Below, piece by piece: positions 16,058 to 23,441 of a stretch of 35,056 nt of DNA. How positions within the stretch are numbered: position 1 is the first letter of the stretch; each line of letters starts with the position of its first letter. Source of the DNA: Bacteroidales bacterium (lineage in GTDB: Bacteria; Bacteroidota; Bacteroidia; Bacteroidales; UBA932); NCBI GenBank assembly GCA_004556005.1, contig SFJA01000011.1, forward strand, positions 1 through 35,056. The letters are read 5' to 3'. The notes beneath the pieces were generated by a model, which was not told where the DNA came from, made no database searches, and was given only the letters and a program-made list of their open reading frames with translations. The position numbers and the translations under genes are program-made.

Positions 16058-16810
16058 CTATTCGTCTGCTGGCTTGAGTGTGGAGTAAACGTTGGTCACG
16101 TCCTCGTCATCTTCGAGCAGACCGGTAAGCTTGTCGAGGGTAAGCCTCTGTTCCGGAGTGACTTCCTTAAGATCGACGTTAGGAATCTGTTCAAATCCAC
16201 CGGAGATGAGTTCGTATCCGTTTTCCTCGAGGTACTTCTGTATGCTTCCGTAAGAAGAGTAGTCTCCGTAAATGCAGATCACCTTGTAGGTGTTGCCGTC
16301 CTTGTCCTCTTCCTCCTGCTCGAAAAGCTCCTCAACGCCGTAGTCAATCATCTCAAGCTCAAGCTCTTCGAGATCGACACCCTCCTTTTCCTTTACACGG
16401 AAGGTACATTTGCGGTCAAACATGAACGACACCGAACCGCTGGTTCCCAGGCTTCCGCCGCACTTGGTGAAATAGCTGCGGACATTGGCAACGGTACGGG
16501 TGTTGTTGTCGGTAGCGGTCTCTACAAGATATGCGATTCCGTGAGGGCCGAAACCTTCGTAGATAATCTCCTTGAAGTCGCCCTGCTTGCTTTCGGTTGC
16601 CTTCTTGATCGCGCGCTCGATGTTCTCTTTAGGCATCTGCTCAGAACGGGCTTCTGCCATAAGCGCACGCAGACGCGGGTTACCGGTAACGTCAGGTCCT
16701 CCCTGCTTTACCGCGATGGTGATTTCCTTTCCGAGTTTGGTGAAAGTGCGGGCCATGTGACCCCACCTTTTCATTTTGCGTTCCTTGCGGAACTCGAATG
16801 CTCTTCCCAT
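16058..16810 (-). CDS. YebC/PmpR family DNA-binding regulatory/translation factor
   Basis: The 250-residue protein begins MGRAFEFRKERKMKRWGHMA, the usual Bacteroidota variant of the YebC N-terminus, followed by FTKLGKEITIAVKQGG, NPRLRALMAEAR, MPKENIERAIKKA, and YEGFGPHGIAYLVETATDN. The acidic second half (LELEMIDYGVEELFEQEEED) is also family-typical. YebC-type proteins were described as transcriptional regulators. Work on homologues also supports a role in translation of difficult peptide stretches. It is cytosolic. It follows the tetratricopeptide gene by 4 nt in the same operon and converges on the radical SAM gene with only 14 nt between stops. Confidence 0.95.
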   Translation of the reverse strand: MGRAFEFRKERKMKRWGHMARTFTKLGKEITIAVKQGGPDVTGNPRLRALMAEARSEQMPKENIERAIKKATESKQGDFKEIIYEGFGPHGIAYLVETATDNNTRTVANVRSYFTKCGGSLGTSGSVSFMFDRKCTFRVKEKEGVDLEELELEMIDYGVEELFEQEEEDKDGNTYKVICIYGDYSSYGSIQKYLEENGYELISGGFEQIPNVDLKEVTPEQRLTLDKLTGLLEDDEDVTNVYSTLKPADE

Positions 16811-16814
16811 ATTC

Positions 16815-17492
16815 TTACTCCTCTACCCTGATGATATACTTCTGGATGTCGTATGCCTCGATGGACTGCGGATACTTGTCCTCGATGGTCTTGTAGCACT
16901 TGAGAGCGGCCTTCTTGTCAGCAAGTTTCTCGTATGCAAGACCGGCCTTGAAAAGATACTGTGCAGCAAACACGTTGTCAGCCCTGGATGCAGCTGCCTC
17001 GAATGACTTTGCAGCCTCGGCATATTGCTCGAGTCCTACGTAAGCATCTCCGATGCAGGCGACGGCACGGGCTGCAAGAATCTCGTCCTTGCCATTGTAC
17101 TTCCTGAGGTAAGAGATTGCTGAATCGTAGTTGCCGAGCTGAAGCTCGCAAAGTCCTGCATAGAAGAACATTGACTTGCCTGCCTTCTTGCCGTAGTCCT
17201 CGATGACCTGCTCAAATCCGAGAGTGTTTCCGTCACCCTTCAGGGCAAGCTCGAAATTACCGGCCTGGAAGTTGTTCTGTGCAGCAATTGCCTGCTCCAT
17301 AGCTTCCTCAACCTTTGGCTGGTAAATGAATTTGACATAGGCGAGAACCGCAAGAGCGATGACTACTGCGCCAATCAGGATACCCCAGAGGGTCTTTTTG
17401 TTTTCGCTGAAGAACTTGTCAGTCTTCGAGATGGTCTGCTCGAGGTTTTCCTGACGGGCTGCCTCGGTTTCTGAAATTTTAGCTTTTGCCAT
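16815..17492 (-). CDS. Membrane-anchored tetratricopeptide repeat protein
   Basis: The 225-residue protein has a charged N-terminal segment, one membrane helix at about 38-58 (TLWGILIGAVVIALAVLAYV), then a soluble region with TPR-like helix pairs: about 75-95, 110-135 (FYAGLCELQLGNYDSAISYLRKY), 140-170 (ACIGDAYVGLEQYAEAAKSFEAA) and 175-205 (YLFKAGLAYEKLADKKAALKCYKTI). The layout resembles YfgM/BamD-like periplasmic TPR proteins, with the repeats probably facing the periplasm. TPRs suggest a scaffolding role, and no specific partner can be assigned. It is co-transcribed with the YebC gene and diverges from recF. Confidence 0.85.
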   Translation of the reverse strand: MAKAKISETEAARQENLEQTISKTDKFFSENKKTLWGILIGAVVIALAVLAYVKFIYQPKVEEAMEQAIAAQNNFQAGNFELALKGDGNTLGFEQVIEDYGKKAGKSMFFYAGLCELQLGNYDSAISYLRKYNGKDEILAARAVACIGDAYVGLEQYAEAAKSFEAAASRADNVFAAQYLFKAGLAYEKLADKKAALKCYKTIEDKYPQSIEAYDIQKYIIRVEE

Positions 17493-17527
17493 ATTTGTGT
17501 TTTTATTTGATTTGCAATTTTAGCCCA

Positions 17528-17558
17528 CAAATTTACTACAAATACTTCTTTTATGCAA
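17528..17558 (-). promoter_or_regulatory. Predicted promoter of the TPR-yebC operon
   Basis: On the minus strand TTG (17556-17558), 20 nt, then TAAATTTG (17528-17535). Start site near 17525, leader about 32 nt. The -33 triplet is separated by a single base from that of the divergent recF promoter. Confidence 0.72.
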
Positions 17559-17559
17559 G

Positions 17560-17590
17560 TTGTCCGTTAGCGGCTTTTTATGTAAATTTG
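17560..17590 (+). promoter_or_regulatory. Predicted promoter of the recF operon
   Basis: TTG (17560-17562), 20 nt, then TAAATTTG (17583-17590). The recF ATG is at 17595. With the usual geometry the start site falls near 17593, so the transcript would have only about 2 nt before the start codon. Confidence 0.72.
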
Positions 17591-17594
17591 CAAT

Positions 17595-18698
17595 ATGTCA
17601 TTTCTTGAAAAGATAGTCATACAGGATTTCCGCAACATCGAACTGCAGGAACTGAGCTTTTCCCCAAATGTCAACTGCATAAGCGGCGGCAACGGGGAAG
17701 GCAAGACCAACCTGCTCGATGCCATCTGGTATATGTCAATGACCAAGAGCGCCTTTGCTCAGAGTGACACTCACAATTTCAGGAAGGGTTGTTCCAGTTT
17801 TGCGATAAGCGGGCTCTACCGTATGGACAACGGACTGCAGTCGCGCTTCAGCATAGGAGTCGGAGCCTCGGGCAAGCAGATACGCCGCGACGAACGCTTG
17901 TACGAGAGAATCTCGGAACACATCGGGATTCTGCCCATCGTAATGGTCTCCCCCGCCGACACCGCCCTCATCAGCGAGTCCGGCGAGCAGCGCAGGCGCT
18001 TTGCCAACTCCGTAATTTCTCAGATGGACGCCGGATACCTGTCCGCAGTGCAGAATTACAACAGGATACTGATGCAGCGCAACAGGGCGCTCAAGGACGC
18101 CGCGGCCGACAGCGGACTGCTCGAAAGCTTCGACCTCATGCTGGCAAGGGACGGCGCGGTAATATATGGAAAGAGGGCAGAATTTGCCCGCCGGCTCACG
18201 CCTCTGGTGCAGAAGTACTACGGGCGCATATCCGGAGGCAGGGAGGAGGTATCCATTCGCTACCGCTCCGACCTCGACCGCGGTCCGCTCGAAGAACTGC
18301 TCCGGGACAGCCGGGAACGCGACCTGGTGATGCACTACACCTGCACCGGAGTCCAGAGGGACGAATTCGTCTTTACAATGAACGGAATGCCGCTGCGGCA
18401 GTGCGGGTCCCAGGGGCAGCAGAAGTCGTTTCTCGTCGCGGTCAAGTTTGCCCAGTACGAGATTCTCCGCGACTCCCACGACCACCCGCCAATGCTGCTG
18501 CTCGACGACCTGTTTGACAAGCTGGATATGGAAAGGGTCGCCAACCTGCTGGAAATGGTTGCGGGCAACGACTTCGGACAGATATTCATAACAGACTCCA
18601 ACAAGGTGAGAATCAAGGGGATACTCGACAGGATAACTGCAGAAAGCAGGTTTTACGAGGCGAAAGGAGGCGCCTATGCCGCATTAGATGGGGATTAA
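17595..18698 (+). CDS. recF: DNA replication/repair protein RecF
   Basis: The 367-residue SMC-like ATPase has Walker A GGNGEGKTNLLDAIWYM (31-47), a QRDEF segment after the central helices, the ABC-like signature GSQGQQKSFLVAVKFAQ and Walker B PMLLLDDLFDKLD. RecF loads at gapped DNA with RecO and RecR to help RecA assembly and restart stalled forks. Length is standard for RecF. The start follows a consensus promoter by only a few nucleotides. The coding region ends 11 nt inside the next gene, a DciA-like DUF721 protein. This adjacency is common in Bacteroidota and points to coordinated replication and repair functions. Confidence 0.96.
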   Translation: MSFLEKIVIQDFRNIELQELSFSPNVNCISGGNGEGKTNLLDAIWYMSMTKSAFAQSDTHNFRKGCSSFAISGLYRMDNGLQSRFSIGVGASGKQIRRDERLYERISEHIGILPIVMVSPADTALISESGEQRRRFANSVISQMDAGYLSAVQNYNRILMQRNRALKDAAADSGLLESFDLMLARDGAVIYGKRAEFARRLTPLVQKYYGRISGGREEVSIRYRSDLDRGPLEELLRDSRERDLVMHYTCTGVQRDEFVFTMNGMPLRQCGSQGQQKSFLVAVKFAQYEILRDSHDHPPMLLLDDLFDKLDMERVANLLEMVAGNDFGQIFITDSNKVRIKGILDRITAESRFYEAKGGAYAALDGD

Positions 18699-19041
18699 GC
18701 TCAGACGCAAGACTGCCCAGCCGGTGAGCGAAATAGTCACCGATGTGTTCAAGAGCATGGGGCTCAGCTACGGTATGAACAACCACCTCATTTTTGAGGC
18801 GTGGGAAAGGATTTCCGGAGCGGGGCCATACACCGTGAAACGTTTTTTCAGGGACGGGAAGCTGTACATTACGCTTAACTCTTCAGTGGTCCGCAGCCAA
18901 CTCCAGATACAGGAAAGCATCCTTCTGGAAAAAATCAATGCCGAGCTCGCCTCGGACCCGCTGTTCTCCACGGAAGCAAGCAAACGGACAGACGGACAGA
19001 TGGACCCGAAAATCTTTGTCAAACAACTTATTTTGAAATAA
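18688..19041 (+). CDS. DUF721 / DciA-like protein (putative helicase-loading factor)
   Basis: The 117-residue protein contains the DUF721 core: an N-terminal helix (PVSEIVTDVFKSMGLSYGMN), the FEAWERISGA motif and a strand-rich stretch TVKRFFRDGKLYITLNSSVVRSQLQIQ. Proteins of this family (DciA) help load the replicative helicase DnaB in bacteria lacking DnaC. The role here is assumed from family and the recF neighbourhood. The ATG overlaps the end of recF by 11 nt, and the next gene follows after 2 nt, so it is part of the recF operon. Confidence 0.85.
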   Translation: MGIKLRRKTAQPVSEIVTDVFKSMGLSYGMNNHLIFEAWERISGAGPYTVKRFFRDGKLYITLNSSVVRSQLQIQESILLEKINAELASDPLFSTEASKRTDGQMDPKIFVKQLILK

Positions 19042-19043
19042 AA

Positions 19044-20078
19044 GTGAAAATCGTCATCGATCAGGCAGTTCCATTTATCAGGAACGTTTTTGAACCCTAT
19101 GCCGAGGTGGTTTACAAGGACGGCGCGGAGATATCCCGGACCGACCTCGTGGATGCTGACGCGCTCATCTGCCGCACCAGAACGGAATGCAACGCCGAGC
19201 TGCTGCTGGGCACCGCCGTTCAGATAATTGCAACCACGACTGTAAGCACCAGCAACATAGACACGGCGTTCTGCGAAGACCACGGAATAGTAATGTCCAA
19301 TGCAGCAGGGAGCAACAGCGGCGGAGTAATGAACTATGTATTTTCCGCCCTCTACGGAGCGGCGGCACGGAGGAGCCTGCCACTGCTGGGAGCGACCTTC
19401 GGGATAGTCGGAGTCGGAAGCACCGGCAAGATGGTCGAGCGCACCGCACAGCATCTCGGATTCAAGATACTTCGCTACGACCCGCCCCGGGCCGAAAAGG
19501 AAGGTCCCGGCAATTTCTGCGACCTCGATACCCTGCTGGAAAGCAGCGACATCGTCTCGCTCCACCTCCCTACCAACGACAATACACGCAACATCGCCAA
19601 TGACGAATTCTTCTCCAAAATGAGGCTGGGAGCGGCATTCATCAATGCGGCAAGCGGGGATCTCGTGGACGAGGATGCCCTCATAAGGCAGCATTCCAAG
19701 CTCGGACCCATCATCATCGACACCTGGAAGAACGAGCCGGACATCAACCTGAAACTGATGGACATAGCCGACATCGCCACGCCTCACATCGCAGGCTATT
19801 CATACCAGGGCAAGCTGCGGAGCACCATGATGCCGGTGCGGGCGGTGGCGAGGTATTTCGGCATACAGGAACTCTATGATTTTTTTCCCGTTTCCGAAAT
19901 AGAGGAGCTTAATGCGGTAAAACTTGACCTCAAGGGTAAGAATCAGGGACAGATCGCATCGATAATGCAATATAATTATCCTATATTTACGGATGATTTT
20001 CTATTCCGGGTCAACCCTCAGGGCTTTATTCAGCTCAGGGACGGATACAAGTACAGAAAAGAATTTTACACCGACTGA
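19044..20078 (+). CDS. PdxB-like 4-phosphoerythronate dehydrogenase (catalytic Arg replaced)
   Basis: The 344-residue protein belongs to the D-isomer 2-hydroxyacid dehydrogenases and resembles PdxB of the deoxyxylulose-5-phosphate-dependent vitamin B6 pathway. Features are an N-terminal catalytic half, Rossmann motif GVGSTG (123-128), DTWKNEP with the conserved Glu (231) and TPHIAGYSYQGK with the catalytic His (248), the PdxB-type signature, followed by a C-terminal extension. The conserved NxxRG motif reads NAASG (201-205), so the Arg expected at 204 is Ser (codon AGC). The frame starts with GTG at 19044, 2 nt after the dciA-like stop. If active it would oxidise 4-phospho-D-erythronate. The substitution makes activity uncertain. 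Confidence 0.8.
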   Translation: MKIVIDQAVPFIRNVFEPYAEVVYKDGAEISRTDLVDADALICRTRTECNAELLLGTAVQIIATTTVSTSNIDTAFCEDHGIVMSNAAGSNSGGVMNYVFSALYGAAARRSLPLLGATFGIVGVGSTGKMVERTAQHLGFKILRYDPPRAEKEGPGNFCDLDTLLESSDIVSLHLPTNDNTRNIANDEFFSKMRLGAAFINAASGDLVDEDALIRQHSKLGPIIIDTWKNEPDINLKLMDIADIATPHIAGYSYQGKLRSTMMPVRAVARYFGIQELYDFFPVSEIEELNAVKLDLKGKNQGQIASIMQYNYPIFTDDFLFRVNPQGFIQLRDGYKYRKEFYTD

Positions 20079-20108
20079 TAAAGATAACCACTAAAACTGA
20101 TACTACTT

Positions 20109-21605
20109 ATGAACAAGTCAAAAATCGACGCTCAGCTCGAGCGCTTCAAGCAGGGCTTTCCCTGGCTTGACATTGTTGACTGCGCGACTCCGCAAAGAGG
20201 CATAAAGGTGCTCGGCGAAGAAGAGCAGATCAAGGCGGCAGAGTATTTTGACGGGGCTTCCGTAAAGGGCAAATGCAAGTTTGTTCCTGCCTCCGGCGCC
20301 GCCTCACGTATGTTCAAGGACATTTTCGCGGGTATGGACAACGCAAATGACGCAACCCGCAAGCTTGCCGACAATCTGGAAGAATTTGCCTTTTACGACG
20401 AGAAGGTCTTTGGAAAGGCCCCGTTCAATCCCGAAGACACCGCGCGCAAACTGCTGACCGAGGAGGGTCTGGGCTACGGCAGCAAGCCGAAGGGAGTGCT
20501 CGCATTCCACCGTTACGAAGACGAAGTCAGGACTGCACTGGCAGAGCATCTCGTTGAAGGACAGGCTTATATGCGCAACGCTGACGGAAGCGTCAAGATA
20601 GTTGTCACCATATCTCCGGAACACGAACATCTGTTCAGGGAAGTTGTCGGAAAGATTCGGGAAGAATATGAAAAGCGCTACGGAGTGCGCTACGATATCA
20701 GTTTTACCTATCAGGACAAGGAGACTGACACCGTGGCCGCCGATATGGAAAACAAGCCATTCCTGAAGGATGACGGCAGCATGGTGTTCAGACCTGCCGG
20801 CCACGGCGCCCTGATTTACAATCTGAACGCACTGGAAGAGGAACTGGTTTCCATCAAGAACATCGACAATGTATGCGTCGAAAGGATGCAGCCTCTGACT
20901 TACCTTTGGAAAAAGGTGCTGATGGGCAAGGCTCTCGAACTCAGGGACAGGATTTTCGGATACATCTACGCTATGGACCAGATTACCGACGTGCGCCGCA
21001 ATGCCGCTGACCTGAGCTATGTTCCGGCTTACAACGTGGGTGCCGACGACCCTTATATGACAGAGGAATGCCAGAGTCTGTGCAACGAAATAGAACAGTT
21101 CCTTCTTGACGAACTTTGCATAGAGATGCCGCCGGCAAAGGACTGCCGCGCAAGGGCCCAGGCGCTCAGGGCAAAGCTCGACAGACCGATAAGAGTCTGC
21201 GGAATGGTGCGCAACGAAGGAGAGCCTGGCGGAGGTCCTTTCATAATCAGGGACAAGGACGGCAGCACTTCGCTCCAGATTCTCGAGGCCGCACAGATCG
21301 ACAAGAGCAATGCGCACGCGATGCAGGCGCTTTCATCAGCCACCCATTTCAACCCTGTTGACCTGGTATGCTGCCTGAGGAACCACGAGGGTAAAAAATT
21401 CGATCTCCTCGAGCACGTGGACGAGGAGACCGGACTTATAAGCATGAAGAGTTTTCAGGGAAGGGAACTCAAGGCTCTGGAACTGCCGGGGCTCTGGAAC
21501 GGATCGATGTCTGACTGGAACACGCTCTTCGTGGAAGTTCCTGTAGAAACGTTCAACCCTGTCAAGACCGTGCTCGACCTGCTCAGGCCGGCTCACCAGC
21601 AATAG
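20109..21605 (+). CDS. DUF4301 family protein
   Basis: The 498-residue protein matches the Bacteroidota DUF4301 family: CKFVPASGAASRMFKDIFAG near residues 55-75, GVLAFHRYEDEVRTALAEHLVEGQAYM, TISPEHEHLF, VFRPAGHGALIYNLN and a C-terminal VCGMVRNEGEPGGGPFI segment. The last is Gly-rich and resembles a phosphate- or nucleotide-handling loop. The overall layout recalls nucleotidyltransferase-like folds, but no activity is established. It has no signal peptide and is probably cytosolic. It lies 30 nt after the pdxB-like gene with no clear promoter in between, so it likely belongs to the recF operon, and it converges on trpS with a 6 nt gap. Confidence 0.82.
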   Translation: MNKSKIDAQLERFKQGFPWLDIVDCATPQRGIKVLGEEEQIKAAEYFDGASVKGKCKFVPASGAASRMFKDIFAGMDNANDATRKLADNLEEFAFYDEKVFGKAPFNPEDTARKLLTEEGLGYGSKPKGVLAFHRYEDEVRTALAEHLVEGQAYMRNADGSVKIVVTISPEHEHLFREVVGKIREEYEKRYGVRYDISFTYQDKETDTVAADMENKPFLKDDGSMVFRPAGHGALIYNLNALEEELVSIKNIDNVCVERMQPLTYLWKKVLMGKALELRDRIFGYIYAMDQITDVRRNAADLSYVPAYNVGADDPYMTEECQSLCNEIEQFLLDELCIEMPPAKDCRARAQALRAKLDRPIRVCGMVRNEGEPGGGPFIIRDKDGSTSLQILEAAQIDKSNAHAMQALSSATHFNPVDLVCCLRNHEGKKFDLLEHVDEETGLISMKSFQGRELKALELPGLWNGSMSDWNTLFVEVPVETFNPVKTVLDLLRPAHQQ

Positions 21606-21611
21606 GACAGG

Positions 21612-22733
21612 CTACTTTCCCGAAATGAGTTCGGGATCGTTGAAATAGTCTATACGCATTGAGTGGCGCACCTCCTCGAGAGTCTGCGCCGCTTCTTTTC
21701 TTGCGCACTCAGTACCCTTGCGGAGCACCTCGAATACTGCAGGTATGTCCTTTTCAAGTTCGGCGCGGCGTGCCCTGATAGGCTCGAGAATGTCATTGAG
21801 TATGGCTGCAAGGAAATTCTTGAGCATCATATCGCCAAGACCACCCTGCCTGTACTGAGCTTTTACCTCGTCCAGACTGGTAAAGGTGAACGAAGACTTT
21901 TTGGACACGAAGCAGGATGCGAACTTTTCAAAATGTTCAGGACGGCAGAATGCGTCGAGATAGGTAAATACCGTATTGCCCTCGACCTTTCCCGGATCAG
22001 AAACCTGCAGATGTCCGGGGTCGGTAAACATTCCCTTGACCTTAGCTGTAACTTCCTCTGCAGAGTCAGAAAGGTATATGCAGTTACCCAGAGACTTGCT
22101 CATCTTTGCCTTGCCGTCAGTACCCGGGAGTCTCATACAAGCCTGATTGTCAGGAAGAAGTATCTCTGGCTCTACAAGAACAGGTGAGTATGTGGAGTTG
22201 AAACGGCGCACTATTTCGCGGCACTGTTCTATCATCGGAGACTGGTCTTCACCGGCCGGAACCGTGGTCGCCTTGAATGCGGTGATGTCCGAGGCCTGGC
22301 TGATCGGATAGCAGAAAAAGCCCACAGGGGTACCTTTCTTGTTGGAATTTTCATCGGCCTCTTCGGAAAAGCCGCGCATCTGTATCTCCTGTTTTACTGT
22401 AGGATTGCGCTGGAGCCTCTGCACGGTCACAAGATTCATATAATAGAAAGTCAGTTCCGTAAGTTCCGGCACCATGGACTGGATGAAAATGCAGCTCTTT
22501 TCAGGATCCAATCCGGCCGAAAGGTAGTCGAGAGCAACCTGAATGATGTTCTGACGCACCTTTTCAGGATTATCTGCATTATCCGTAAGTGCCTGTGCAT
22601 CAGCTATCATTATAAATATTTTCTCAAACTCTCCGGAGTTCTGAAGTTCCACCCTCCTGCGCAGTGAACCTACGTAGTGACCAAGGTGAAGTCTGCCGGT
22701 AGGACGGTCGCCTGTCAAAATAATCTTTCCCAT
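21612..22733 (-). CDS. trpS: Tryptophan--tRNA ligase
   Basis: The 373-residue enzyme begins MGKIILTGDRPTGRLHLGHYVG, containing the class I HIGH-type motif as HLGH (16-19), and has KMSKSLGN for ATP handling. It also shows DQSPMIEQCREIVRRFN and typical C-terminal helices. It charges tRNA-Trp. A longer frame extends upstream to an ATG at 22766, but the predicted promoter -7 (22742-22749) would then lie inside the gene, and family proteins start at the internal Met. The start at 22733 is therefore chosen. The predicted leader is about 6 nt. Confidence 0.95.
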   Translation of the reverse strand: MGKIILTGDRPTGRLHLGHYVGSLRRRVELQNSGEFEKIFIMIADAQALTDNADNPEKVRQNIIQVALDYLSAGLDPEKSCIFIQSMVPELTELTFYYMNLVTVQRLQRNPTVKQEIQMRGFSEEADENSNKKGTPVGFFCYPISQASDITAFKATTVPAGEDQSPMIEQCREIVRRFNSTYSPVLVEPEILLPDNQACMRLPGTDGKAKMSKSLGNCIYLSDSAEEVTAKVKGMFTDPGHLQVSDPGKVEGNTVFTYLDAFCRPEHFEKFASCFVSKKSSFTFTSLDEVKAQYRQGGLGDMMLKNFLAAILNDILEPIRARRAELEKDIPAVFEVLRKGTECARKEAAQTLEEVRHSMRIDYFNDPELISGK

Positions 22734-22741
22734 AATGGTCG

Positions 22742-22749
22742 CAAAAATA
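22742..22749 (-). promoter_or_regulatory. Predicted trpS promoter (-7 element)
   Basis: Minus-strand TATTTTTG fits TAnnTTTG. Start site near 22739. No -33 TTG at good spacing. It decides the trpS start in favour of the ATG at 22733. Confidence 0.55.
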
Positions 22750-22825
22750 CGGAATTTTCCAGACAATATCCATAAAAAAATAGGATTAGCCGAAAGCGAT
22801 GAGGGCGCAGTTCGGGACTAATGCT

Positions 22826-22833
22826 TATATTTG
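22826..22833 (+). promoter_or_regulatory. Predicted ybaK-like gene promoter (-7 element)
   Basis: TATATTTG on the plus strand, start site near 22836, about 9 nt before the ATG at 22845. An in-frame ATG at 22821 lies upstream of this element and so would not be transcribed. No convincing -33 element is seen. Confidence 0.55.
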
Positions 22834-22844
22834 TGCACAGAAAA

Positions 22845-23324
22845 ATGGAAAAGAACAACATCAGCAAAACCAATGTCGCGAGGCTGCTTGACGCGGCAGG
22901 CATCAGCTACGAACTGATACCGTACGAATATAGCGAGGACGACCTCTCCGCCGTGCACGTTGCTAAGGAACTCGGCGAAAACATTGAGCAGGTATTCAAG
23001 ACCCTCGTCCTGAGGGGCGACAGGAACGGTCTGTTCGTCTGCGTGATTCCGGGCAATTTCGAGGTGGATCTCAAACTTGCGGCAAAGCTTTCAGGCAACA
23101 AATACTGCGCGATGCTGCACGTCAGCGAACTGCTTGCCAACACGGGTTACATTCGGGGAGGATGCTCCCCTATCGGGATGAAAAAACACTACCCGACATA
23201 TGTGCACGAGTCGGCATTTTTATACGACTACATTTATATTTCTGCCGGAGTTCGCGGATTGCAAGTCAAGTTGTCTCCCAATGACTTAATACATTTGACC
23301 AGGGCTGAAATTTATCCTCTTTGA
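22845..23324 (+). CDS. ybaK: YbaK/EbsC-type Cys-tRNA(Pro) deacylase
   Basis: The 159-residue protein has the editing-domain fold of the YbaK/ProX family: NISKTNVARLLDAAGISYELIPYEY at the start, EQVFKTLVLRG with the catalytic Lys (52), VIPGNFEVDLKLAAK, and the signature TGYIRGGCSPIGMKK. YbaK clears Cys mischarged on tRNA-Pro by ProRS in trans. The start at 22845 fits both the family N-terminus and the promoter. It stands alone, divergent from trpS and upstream of the rhamnose genes, which have their own promoter. Confidence 0.93.
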   Translation: MEKNNISKTNVARLLDAAGISYELIPYEYSEDDLSAVHVAKELGENIEQVFKTLVLRGDRNGLFVCVIPGNFEVDLKLAAKLSGNKYCAMLHVSELLANTGYIRGGCSPIGMKKHYPTYVHESAFLYDYIYISAGVRGLQVKLSPNDLIHLTRAEIYPL

Positions 23325-23397
23325 CAGAAAATCAGGCACAAAATAAAGCAATCCGTCACAAAAGAAAGCAATATCCCGACAAGCCTATGTTCCGATT

Positions 23398-23410
23398 GCA
23401 AAACATTTGC
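23398..23410. promoter_or_regulatory. Small palindrome next to the rhaB promoter
   Basis: GCAAAACATTTGC contains arms GCAAA and TTTGC around ACA, ending directly at the -7 element of the rhamnose operon. It may be a regulator binding site, but the arms are only 5 bp and could occur by chance. Confidence 0.25.
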
Positions 23411-23418
23411 TATATTTG
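23411..23418 (+). promoter_or_regulatory. Predicted rhamnose operon promoter (-7 element)
   Basis: TATATTTG on the plus strand, start site near 23421, leader about 20 nt before rhaB. No -33 TTG at the usual spacing, which is compatible with activator dependence. Confidence 0.6.
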
Positions 23419-23441
23419 TATGTTTTAAAACTGAATAATCA

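Noticed and set aside
18768..19787. Antisense frame over dciA-like and pdxB-like genes
   Set aside because: It spans two convincing genes on the other strand and has no recognisable domain.
22734..22766. Upstream ATG extension of trpS
   Set aside because: The -7 promoter element lies inside it and family proteins start at the internal Met.
22821..22844. Upstream ATG extension of the ybaK-like gene
   Set aside because: The extension overlaps the -7 element, so it would not be transcribed.
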